Shown in pieces: positions 10,560-19,355 of a DNA stretch of 45,180 bases (its first letter is position 1; each line of letters opens with the position of its first letter). The DNA comes from Gnetum montanum. Its lineage: Eukaryota; Streptophyta; Gnetopsida; Gnetales; Gnetaceae. Location of the stretch: contig MNCI01026273.1 of assembly GCA_015680685.1 (NCBI GenBank), positions 57,157 through 102,336 on the forward strand, written 5' to 3'. The position numbers were made by a program, and so were the translations under genes. The notes under the pieces were generated by a model. It had not been told where the DNA came from and made no database searches. It was given only the letters and a program-made list of their open reading frames with translations.

Positions 10560-12114
10560 TTAAGCGTCTGGGGCATGAGGATCGTCCTCCATGGGTCCAC
10601 CAGCGTCAGTGGCCCCTGCTCCACTAGAGCCATCTTCTCCAGTCTCATCCCCGCCTTCATCCTGGAAAGACCAAAGAGGAAATAATCAACACAAAAAGAA
10701 CGAGCGAATGTCCAAATTTCAAACATTAGTCAATCAATTAACTCCAAAAAGAGACAAAGCACTTACCATAGGAGGTCCCCCCAAGCCGAATTCAAGTCGT
10801 CGTAGGATCTCCTCTTCAGGAACACTGGCCCAGTCCGTCCCATCAAGACCCAAGTCGATATCAGCCAGAGCCTTCCCTTTGTCAACGCCTAACCAGGTGG
10901 GACGTTTCAAAGGGAATTCACCCACCGACACCTCCCCAGAGGCTGTCGTTATCCGCCGTTTAGGAGACTCGATCTCTACAATTGTGTTCTGGGCGAATGT
11001 ATCAAAGGTGGAGCGTAGACCAAGACCCTCCACAAACATCTCTAACTGTTGCTTCTCAATAGAAACCTCTTTTAGCGACTTCTTGTATTGGTGCTTGTGG
11101 TTTTTCTCATCTTGCCCCCATTTGCGTACTTTGGAGGTGAAAGCCTTCCAATCTTGACATTTGGTGTTCAGCAAATCAATTTGGGCCCTGCGCTCCCCTA
11201 GTCTCCGTATCAGCCCTGCATGGCAATTGAGAAGGTTCCAATACCTTGTATACGTGACCTCGGAGGTCCGCCAAGCGCGATCATTGTTTAATATAGCTGC
11301 GGCAAACTCATATCGGGCCTTCAGATTGTCACGTTCTGTTGACAGTGCAGAATTCTCCTTCTCTTTTGCCTGAATTTGGAGCCACAATTGCTCAATGGAG
11401 CGCCTACACATCCATATCACTTTGGCATTGTGAACGAGGCCCTCGGCCACCTCTTCATAAACAGGTCTGGGCACTTGTTCAACCTCAGGGGAAAGTGTAG
11501 GCAAACTCTCCATATCGACAGGTTCGGATGGATCCCACCTCAGTTGGGCACCTGTCCATAGGAAAAGACAAACGTTAGAACAACATACCTTTAGATGCAT
11601 CAAACTCTAACATAGCAGAAATCTTTAGATGCATCCATACCTATGCCAGGATTGATCCCTTCGATCTGTTCGACAACCTCTTCGGCCACCCCAGCTACAA
11701 AATCCCTCTTACTTGGCATTTCCATCCAAGTAAAAGGTCCATCAGTACGCGAGGTGCTAACCTTTGGAGGCATTTCGGGGGGGATCTCTGACTCCTTTTC
11801 TAGGACGGTCTCACTCTCCTCTGAGTCATACAAAACAAAATTTTTTTTTTAATCTAGGAATGTTTTAGGCTACACAACTAAGTAAAGAGACATACCATTC
11901 CCTCTGATCTCCTCCTATGTCGGAGGGTCTCCGAGCTCAAGGTCCCCTTTTAGAAAGCTGTTGAACATTTCTTCAGTGTCCGCTTGATCATCTAGGGGTT
12001 TGGTACCTCCAGTTCCTCCGGTTCCTCCAGTTCCCTCCCCTAGCAATTCCGTTCCTCCTGCCGGGTCGGTTAATTCCTCGTCCTCTGGTATGGTCTGCAA
12101 ATCGTGTCTCTGGA
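10560..12114 (-). CDS. Exons 5-8 of the antisense gene: acidic linker, coiled coil and acidic C-terminus
   Basis: Exon 5 encodes a Gly/Thr/Glu-rich linker with a GGT repeat and contains the single TAG (~11917). Exon 6 is acidic (EESETVLEKESE) and then mixed. Exon 7 (785 nt) has a long heptad-rich, charged stretch (SIEQLWLQIQAKEKENSAL through KKSLKEVSIEKQQLEMF), predicted coiled coil. Exon 8 is a 33-residue tail of Asp, Glu, Gly and Pro ending in TAA at 10562-10560. The phase-0 junction ATG|GTAAGT...CTTTCCAG|GAT at 10767/10661 is clean. Confidence 0.7.
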
Positions 12115-14141
12115 CTGCTCAATTCAAAACAAATGAAGTCAGTTGCATACAACCAGCAATCGTTAAAACTATTTGTAAGACAAATGAAATAAAAACAAAA
12201 GTTTACCAGGAATTTTGAATCGAATCCGCTGTGCTGTCGCGCTTCCCCAATTTGGATTTTGCTTTGCCTATTGTTTCCTTGACCACTCGCTCTGCCTTCT
12301 TTGCAATATAGGGTACCTCGTCAGGTTCCAACCCTATGCTGTCGCGTGTGTGAAGCGAGGGGCCAGACGATCCACCCGTCGTGATCGTAAGGGATTCATC
12401 AATCCCCTTGGGGGCATCTTGGGACTTAGCTTTGTCAAACAAGTGGTTCACCCAGGGGAGAAATAACTGGTACCTATCACACAAAACAAATTTATTTTCC
12501 CCACGAACCACCAAAAATTCAGCCAAGCGGCGAATATAGCCAGCGAAGAAAGTGAAAGTAAAATGGAACTGCGCTTCTATGTTCGAACGCAGCCGGTCTA
12601 TCTCTTTGGTCATTCCTGATAATAAAAACTCCGCCCAGTTGTAGCGCATGCCAGCCTCTAGGACAGTGCGCATAACTCGCACTACTTCAACCCCGAGACT
12701 CTTGACTTGCGACAGAGTCTTTGGAAACAAACGCGCTCTAAATAGGGGGTAAAGTTCATTGACTTCCTCAACCTTCGTTCTCCCCTGCATTGGAAATCCT
12801 TTGGTACCCTTCCTCACCCCTAACCAATCCTCTAAATCGCGGACCATGTCAATTTCCTTATGCGTCCTGTCCATAACGACTTTTACGCCACTTACAGGTA
12901 CGCCAAACAAATCCGCGAAAAATTGAGGTGATAATTCAAAAATTACTTTAACGCCCCTAATACAGGCACTATAGTGGGAGACGGATCTGTCGAACGAATC
13001 CACAATCCCGATCATCTCCGCTATAGATACATTTGGGCTAGGGGCCACAAAGAGTGCCATGAGGCCGGCATGTTCCAAACAGGCAACAATAGATGGTGAA
13101 GCTTTCTTCCGTAACCACTTCTGGGCAGCACTGGTTTCATTGAATTTCATCGAAAGAGTAGTTTCAGTCCTCTCGGTCACAACGGAATCCCCACCGGAGG
13201 TGGTGCCAGCTGCAAAGACAAACCCAAAACCTTCATATTAGCTTGACACTTAGCACTTGACCAAACCAATCATGACATCCAGGAAACGTGGCCACTTACT
13301 TTCAGTGTTGGACTTTGAGGTTTCACCCAGATCAGAAGCAGATGGCAAAATTGGCCCATTAGGGGCCCAGTCGGCATGCAACCAGCCACGCGCGGTACAT
13401 TGTGCAAACGCCTTTGAAAATTTCTTAGGGAAGTTCTTCATGGCGTCCCTAGTGTGGGCCAAGACGGCCCCGCGAAGGGTGGGACCCATCATGAATGCCT
13501 CCACAGCTGTATGCGCCAGTCCAATCCCATCGTCGCCTGTGTAGGCCCCATATTGCGTAATTTTTTGCCTGCAGGACAGCGAAGACATGTGTCAAAACGG
13601 GAGTAAGTATTTGAATATGAAAAAGAGAGGAATAACCCAAGCTGAGACGAAATTACCTTTCCACCCGGTATACTGTGCCAGGAGGATTCTGAAACAAAGT
13701 GTGCGCGCGGCCAGCTAAGAACAATGTGTTGTTGATGTAGTTGGGTTCCCGCGGCAGCTGGTCCCACACGCGTGTCAACGGACGGGCCGATCTCGGACCA
13801 CCGGGGGGAACACCCTCGGCAACGAGCAGTCCTTCATTAATGTCCTCCATAAACATCCTGACGCCTTCCGCTGCGCCGGGTAACATGGCTTCAATAATAC
13901 TCCGTGCTACATCTTCACCTAGACGAGACCAAACCACGACATTGAAATTGTCCAGCAAGAAGGCCAAAAATCCGCAAGCCCCATCCCGGAACCAGACCCC
14001 ATTGTGCTCAACGGTCAAATTCGAGGTCAGGTCACCACCCTCCAGAGGTACAAACCATGTCAGAACCCCGACTAACTCAACCACTAGAAGGGGAGGCTCA
14101 ATGTCTCTACAAGCCATGAAAACAGCACTAAAGATCAATAC
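10560..14141 (-). CDS. Antisense spliced gene of the Tat element (eight exons, about 1006 codons)
   Basis: Exons on the minus strand: 14141-13657 (ATG at 14117), 13568-13300, 13209-12207, 12114-11896, 11820-11641, 11551-10767, 10661-10560 (TAA), preceded by at least one 5' untranslated exon. The introns between coding exons measure 88, 90, 92, 75, 89 and 105 nt; an intron of roughly 360-500 nt precedes 14141. All have GT...AG ends, mostly strong (AAG|GTAATT, AAA|GTAAGT, ATG|GTAAGT; CCTGCAG|, CTTTGCAG|). Phases agree at every coding junction except 12207/12114, which is off by one base. The only in-frame stop is a TAG near 11917 that reads as a decayed CAG. Domains: FCP1/NIF-like, PF20167-like, acidic linker, coiled coil, acidic tail. 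Function unknown; a spliced nuclear-encoded accessory protein is the simplest reading. Confidence 0.75.
12207..13209 (-). CDS. Exon 4 of the antisense gene: PF20167-like plant transposon-protein domain
   Basis: One uninterrupted exon of 1003 nt. Its pattern recalls the plant retroelement accessory domain annotated as 'putative plant transposon protein' (PF20167-like): YSACIRGVKVIFELSPQF, LFGVPVSGVKV, ELYPLFRARLFPKT, AGMRYNWAEFLLSGM, FTFFAGYIRRLAEF. The C-terminal end is basic and Lys/Ser-rich (KAKSKLGKRDS). The same domain type appears in sense orientation in the accessory genes of the Athila-like copies here. The join to the next exon is off by one base, either a small indel or an unrecognised splice variant. 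Confidence 0.6.
13300..14117 (-). CDS. Exons 2-3 of the antisense gene: degenerate FCP1/NIF-like (HAD) domain
   Basis: Residues ~8-190 follow the order of plant NIF/FCP1-type phosphatases. First LLVVELVGVL stands where the catalytic DxDx strand should be. Then comes FLAFLLDNFNVVVWSR (family pattern FL.F....F.V.IWSS). Then VWDQLP, followed by NNTLFLAGRAHTLFQNPPGT (family pattern NTLLLDDSP.KAL.NP..T). Last is a GDD..G...LRG region resembling the tail after it. The first Asp of the catalytic pair is Glu, and the DDSP motif is lost, so phosphatase activity is unlikely. The exon junction at 13657/13568 keeps phase 2 and yields Arg. This is a by-eye fold assignment. It suggests capture of a host gene followed by loss of catalysis. 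Confidence 0.55.
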
Positions 14142-14646
14142 CTAAAACTTCATTTTAAAAATTAGGCGTTTGTAGAAAATTTTTCTAGCTATTACGCTCG
14201 GCGTCTATGCTGGGCGTACGAAAACAGTTACGCTGGGTGTATACGCTGGGCGTACGAAAATAGTAACGCTCGGTGTATACGCTGAGCGTATGAAAAACTA
14301 TTACGCTCGGCGTATGCGCTGGGCGTACGAAAACAGTTACGCTCGGCGTATACGCTGAGCGTAGGAAAAACTGTTATGCTCGGCGTATACGCTGGGCGTA
14401 CGAAAACAGTTACGCTCGGCGTATACGCTGGGCATAGAAACCGCATGCCGAAAACTATCTACGTCGTGCATAATACAGAAATTTAAGCCGAACACTTACC
14501 CTGCGAAACGTCCAAACTTACGCCCGGCGCATACGCAGTAGAAACCCTCAGCGTATACACCAAGCGTAGACCAACTTATGCTAGACACCGAAACCCTACG
14601 CTACTGTCTACGCTAGAAATCAATGAAAACAGGGTCAAAGGCCTAC
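14142..14646 (-). repeat. First intron of the antisense gene with a ~38-bp tandem array (14191-14440)
   Basis: Seven units of TTACGCTCGGCGTATACGC plus TGGGCGTACGAAAACAG fill 14191-14440 just upstream of the first coding exon. On the minus strand the acceptor is AAGTTTTAG| (14142). Two donors compete: CAGG|GTAAGT (GT at 14499-14498) and GGCAG|GTAGGC (GT at 14646-14645). Either places the array inside an intron. An acceptor-like TTTCTAG at 14613 would leave only 34 nt after the upper donor, too short for a plant intron. Confidence 0.55.
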
Positions 14647-14960
14647 CTGCCAGAAGATCCAGGTCATGCGGGGACGCTCGGGTGGGGTAGGCACCACAGC
14701 ATCGCCTCACTCTCCTCCGCGAACGTCAATTCAGGCCCTTTCTGTCCTCGGCCCTCTAGTTCTTTGCCTCTGCCCATCTCGGCGTCTATGCTGTGGCTTG
14801 CGTGCGGCGTCTACGCTGGGGTTTTCTCTCGGCATCTACGCTGGGGTTTTCGCTCGGCGTCTACGCTGGGGTTTTCGCTCGGCGTTTACCCTGGGGTTTC
14901 GCTCGGCGTCTACGCTGGGGTTACGCTCTCGGTTTACACTCACGCTCCAAAAGTCTAATG
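14647..14960 (-). other. Probable 5' untranslated exon of the antisense gene with 25-bp repeats
   Basis: On the minus strand this lies just downstream of the TATA box. Five or six ~25-bp units (plus strand GGCGTCTACGCTGGGGTTTT) occupy 14781-14935. A short upstream ORF starts at ATG 14777 and ends at a TGA near 14664. It does not join the main frame in phase, so I treat it as leader. Confidence 0.5.
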
Positions 14961-14982
14961 ACAGAATGATGCTCCCGCTCCC

Positions 14983-15025
14983 CTTTTATAGCGCGTTGAT
15001 GCTGGCGCTGACGCTGACGTTGACG
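14983..15025 (-). promoter_or_regulatory. Antisense promoter: TATA box with TGACG cluster
   Basis: Read on the minus strand, GCGCTATAAAAGGGG (TATAAAAG at 14990-14983) is a textbook plant TATA box. Just upstream in the minus direction (plus 15009-15025) are three TGACG words, resembling bZIP as-1-type sites, next to a run of GCGGC. It lies about 870 bp before the first coding ATG at 14117 and fits the orientation of the spliced gene. Confidence 0.65.
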
Positions 15026-15157
15026 CCGCCGCCGCTGCCACTTTTTTATTTTTCTTGCTTTTTGCCTCGTTTTTCGTGCTTTTTCGAACTTGCTTTGAAT
15101 TTTTCAAAAAAAAAGATATAAAATTTACACACATAAACCGTATAAAACACAAATTTC
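15026..15157. other. Low-complexity spacer, no gene
   Basis: T-rich sequence on the plus strand (runs of TTTTT and TTTTTC) is followed by an A-rich stretch. I see no coding frame. It separates the antisense promoter from the 30-bp repeats. Confidence 0.5.
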
Positions 15158-15277
15158 GGCATTAAACTGCCGTTCGTTACCCGGTAAGGCATTAAACTGC
15201 CGTTCGTTGCCTGGTAAGGCATTAAACTGCCGTTCGTTGCCCGACAAGGCATTAAACTATCGTTCCACTGTCACGTC
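15158..15277. repeat. 30-bp tandem repeat with TAAACT core before pol (four units)
   Basis: Units begin at 15158, 15188, 15218 and 15248. The consensus is GGCATTAAACTGCCGTTCGT followed by TGCCCGGTAA. The fourth copy is diverged. It shares the TAAACT core with the arrays after gag-pro and after pol. Confidence 0.9.
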
Positions 15278-15306
15278 AATCCATTTTCATACATGCACAC
15301 CAAAGA

Positions 15307-18300
15307 TTGCCAAAAGGCGTAAAACGACCTCCGCTATCTTACCAAGCTCTCCATTTATTGACAGGAACTTGCCTAATGGATTGCAAGCGCTTAACCAAGC
15401 CGATGGTCATGGATGGACCATACGGTGCGATTGAAAGGAATATTGAAGTGAATCTCGTCTATGCAAGCTCATCAATAAATGATGCAACAATAGCTTCGAC
15501 GCAGCAAACGGTTGACGAGTATGAGGGAATGACAAAGTCCCTTGACATTGAAGCCGAAAACATTACCGAAGACCCTCTGACCGAAACCCCCGTCACCATG
15601 CCCGATTGGGAAATTAAAATTCTAAAATTAAGTACATTACTAGAACCACGTCTAGCTAAAGATATCGAAAATGTACTTAGGGACAATATGAAAGCATTTG
15701 CGTGGTCCTATACAGACATGCCCGGATTAGACCCTCGTATCTTCCAGCACAACATCATCCTTGATCCAAAACTAAGGCCAGTAAAACAGAAAGCACGAAA
15801 GGTCAAACCCGAGGTGGCGTTAGCAGTTCGTAGTGAGATTACCAAGCTCTACCAAGCTGGTTTCATTAGGGCTGTTGATTACGCCGAATGGGTATCAAAC
15901 ATGGTTATAGTCCCAAAGAAGAACGGAAGTATCCGCCTGTGCATTGACTTCCGGGACCTTAACGTAGCAACCATAAAGGATGACTTCCCCTTACCTAGCA
16001 TTGATCAACTAGTTGACTCAACTGCTGGGCACGCCCTGTTATCCTTTATGGATGGGTTCTCGGGATATAACCAGATACGTATTAACCCAGAACACCAGCT
16101 CCGAACCACTTTCATGACACCTTGGGGAACCTTTTGTTACACAATGATGCCTTTTGGTCTCAAGAACGCTGGGGCCACATATCAAAGGGCGATGACATAT
16201 ATTTTCAGCGATTACATCTTACACTCGCTCAATGATTATGTAGATGACATAGTGGTTAAATCAAAATCGTCAGAACAACACGTACAAGATCTTGGCTTAG
16301 TATTAAAACGTTGTCTAAAATACGAACTAAGGCTTAACCCAAAGAAATCCATCTTCGGTGTCAAAACAGGTAAAATGCTTGGATTTGTAGCCTCAGAGGC
16401 AGGGATACGGGTAGACCCCGATAAGGTTAATGCCATTACAAACCTAAAATCACCTAGCAATCTAACCGAACTTCGAGGGCTACAAGGTCGATTACAATTC
16501 ATTAGAAGATTCATAGAAAATTTGACGGGAAAACTCACACCTATGAATCACCTACTACGCAAAAATGTCCATTTTGAATGGACCCCGCAGTGCCAAGAAG
16601 CATTTGACAATATTAAAATGGCACTCGCCTGATTACCCACTGTATTCCCACCCAAAAACGACAGGCCGTTCTACATCTACCTGGCCACATCAGAATCATC
16701 AATCGTATCCATGTTGTGCCAGAAACAAGATGACGGAACTGAGGTCCCCGTATACTACTTGAGCCATGCATTGGTTGCCCATGAAAAGAGATACAACGAC
16801 GTAGAGAAGTCATGTTTAACTTTGGTTTTCTCTTTAAAGAAATGACGACATTATCTGTTCCAAAATTAAGTTAACATAATTTGCAAAGATAATGTACTCA
16901 GAGCTATAACTGGAAACATCTACGAATCAAGTAGGATAGCCCGTTGAAAGGCAATCATAGCTGAGTTTGATCTGCACTACGTGGCACAATCGTCAGTAAA
17001 AGGTCAAGCCATAGCAAATCAAATGACTGCGTCGCCAACACATGATCCAGGTACAATAGAACTCGAATTCCCAGACGAAAATGTAAATGCAGTAGACACG
17101 GTGCCAGATGACTATGATGCGATTCTAAACTTTGATGGAGCATCCACCTCTCGAGGAGGAAGTGCTGCCGCTGTAATCACATACCCCTCTGGAGAAATTA
17201 AACCTTTCGCCTATCGTTTCAACTTTCATTATACTAACAACATAGCAGAGTATGAAGGTCTCCTCAAAGGTCTCGCGGCCGCACTAGTTTCAAACATTAC
17301 ACGGCTTGTAGTCAGAGGGGACTCACAACTAGTCATAAACCAAGTCACAGACGTCTATACATGTAAAGCGCAACACTTACAACCATACTGTGATTTGGCC
17401 AAACACCTACTTAAACAATTCGAAAATATTGATGTCCAACATATCTCTAGGAATGACAATACCATTGCAGACGTATTAGCAACGTTGGCATTAAACATAT
17501 CCCCTGACATGTTTCACGCACTACTAAGCTCCGTAACCAGTTGTACTGAGCCCATCATGAACACTCTCGACATGTTACCAATCGCATCTGTCAGTACAAC
17601 ACACGCTAACGAATGGTACGACGACGTAAAGGAATACCTTCTGCGCGGCGAAATGCCACAACATTTAACAAATGCACAAAAGGATGCAGTACGCAAACGC
17701 TCCAAACAATATGCACTAATAGGGGATACATTGTGTCGCCGATCCTACGAAGGCATACTGCTGACATGCGTCAATAGCACCGAAGCTCAAACTATTGTTG
17801 AACAAGTACACGACGGGATATGTGGGGGACACATTGCACCGAAAGCAATGGCAACCAAAATAAGACGCTTAGGTTACTACTGGCCACACATGGAATACGA
17901 CTGTCAATCCAAGGTCAAAACATGTAGTATTTGTCAAAAACACGGTAATCTCATCCATATTCCACCAAATGAGTTGCATACAACACCAATCACATGGCCC
18001 TTCCAAAAGTGGGGACTAGACCTCATTGGCCCGATAACACCCACATCTTCTGCCGGGCATAGCCTTATTATAACAGCAACTGAATACTTTACGAAATGGG
18101 TAGAGGTGGCACCCCTTCGCAAAACTACTTCCAAACACGTGTGCCACTTCATCCTTGAAAACATTGTGACCCGTTTTGGCATTCCCATGACAATCGTCAC
18201 TGAAAACGGGCCACAATTTAGTAGTGCCGAGACCAAAACGTTTTGCGATAGTCTAGGGATCAAACATTCGTTTTCATCCCCTTATTATCCTCAGAGCAAT

Positions 18301-18852
18301 GGGTAGGCAGAATCAACAAATAAGACAATCATCACAGTACTCAAAAAGATGCTTGCCCAAAGTAAACGAAGATGGCACGAACAACTGGTATATGCATTAT
18401 GGGCATATCGTACTACACATCGGACTTCGACAGGTAAAACTCCATACAGTCTTGTTTATGGTTCAGAAGCTGTTTTGCCTTTAGAATTACAGGTATCGTC
18501 CCTAAGGATCACACTTTCCGGACTTCTCGACGATGAGCAAAACAATGATCTACGCATCATTAACCTGGACTCAGTGGAGGAGGAGCGCATGCGGGCACTC
18601 GATCAGATCGAATGGTACCAGAAACAACAACGGCAACGACACCGACATAACATCCATAAGCGCCCCATCAAAGAAGGAGACCTCATGCTTAAAGCTGTCC
18701 GCGAACACCCAGATAAATTCTCAGCCAACTGGGAAGGGCCTTATCTGGTCATCAAAGCATTCGACAACGGGGCATTCAAGCTAGCTGACATGGACAGAAA
18801 AGAGTTTGCAAATCCAACCAATAACTTATTCCTAAAACCGTTCTATACATGA
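15307..18852 (+). pseudogene. pol: Tat pol: RT, RNase H, archaeal-type RNase H, integrase; five in-frame stops
   Basis: One frame of about 1180 codons. RT spans ~15800-16400 (IRLCIDFRDLN, FMDGFSGYNQIRI, MPFGLKNAGATYQRAM, YVDD at 16237-16248). A decayed Ty3-type RNase H follows (~16630-16960). A second RNase H lies at ~17115-17500 (LNFDGASTSRGG, NNIAEYEGLLKGL, GDSQLVINQV, HISRNDNTIADVLA). Integrase runs ~17770-18850, with zinc-finger CSIC at 17923-17934. Of the DDE residues, Asp is at 18019 and Glu at 18310, but the middle position reads TENG (GAA at 18202) where Asp is required. Stops are at 16630, 16843, 16867, 16945 and 18304. The N-terminus is uncertain: translation may begin at ATG 15307 or enter by splicing at 15365. 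Confidence 0.93.
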
Positions 18853-18872
18853 CTTCGAACTCAGGTACACGC

Positions 18873-19355
18873 TAGTCCTGGAATCATGACTATAAACTGA
18901 TACCGTAGATTAGTCCTGGAATCATGACTATAAACTGATACCACAGACTAGTCCTGGAATCATGACTATAAACTGATACCACAGATTAGTCCTAGAATCA
19001 CGACTATAAACTGATACCACAGATAAGTCCTGGATTAAGACTATAAACTGATACCACAGAACAGTCTTGGGTTATGACTTAAAACTGACGCCACCATGGT
19101 CCTAGTATTATGATACTAAACTGATACCCCACAGTGTCCGCAACGACGATAAAATAGCATCCGTCCGACACGACAGTAAACTGCTACCGTTTCGGCCATC
19201 TGAGTCCGCTAAGACTATAAACTAGCTTGCCTCTTCATGGTCCGCTAAGACTCAAAACTGGCAATGTAACGTCTTCCACGACGCTAAACAAGCAATGTCC
19301 AATGGGTTATGACATAAAACTAACCCATAATAGTCCGTCAAGACTGTAAACTGGC
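18873..19355. repeat. 38-bp tandem repeats in the Tat 3' region
   Basis: Units start at 18873, 18911, 18949 and 18987, with the consensus TAGTCCTGGAATCATGAC then TATAAACTGATACCACAGAC. Further copies become shorter and more divergent to about 19355, where GTCCGC-AAGACT-AAACTGG forms dominate. Tat-type elements are known for hypervariable tandem repeats downstream of pol, some of which seed satellites. Confidence 0.9.

Larger units (their letters stand above)
10038..15365 (+). other. Candidate sense intron joining protease to RT (10039-15364)
   Basis: The donor GAAG|GTGACG has its GT at 10039-10040, leaving one base of a gag-pro codon. The acceptor CCATTTATTGACAG| ends at 15364, and the next two bases complete a codon in the pol frame. 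The junction is therefore in phase (phase 1) and would fuse the two sense frames, which otherwise lie in different frames 5 kb apart. Ogre elements are known to splice an intron between protease and RT. Here the intron would contain the entire antisense gene and both flanking TAAACT arrays. A stronger donor at 9858 (CG|GTAAGT) is out of phase with this acceptor. Confidence 0.4.

Noticed and set aside
13257-14145. Plus-strand ORFs opposite the antisense exons
   Set aside because: They are mirror frames of the minus-strand exons; the splice sites and domain motifs support only the minus strand.
14191-14440. Regular repeat array as a possible CRISPR
   Set aside because: Units are contiguous and similar along their whole length with no unique spacers, in plant retroelement DNA.
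14613-14646. A 34-nt intron between GGCAG|GTAGGC and TTTCTAG|
   Set aside because: Too short for plant splicing; the two sites are probably alternatives or chance matches.
10331-15157. The antisense gene as a separate nested transposon
   Set aside because: I find no LTRs, terminal inverted repeats or target duplication around it. The TAAACT arrays on its two sides differ in unit and do not form clean ends.
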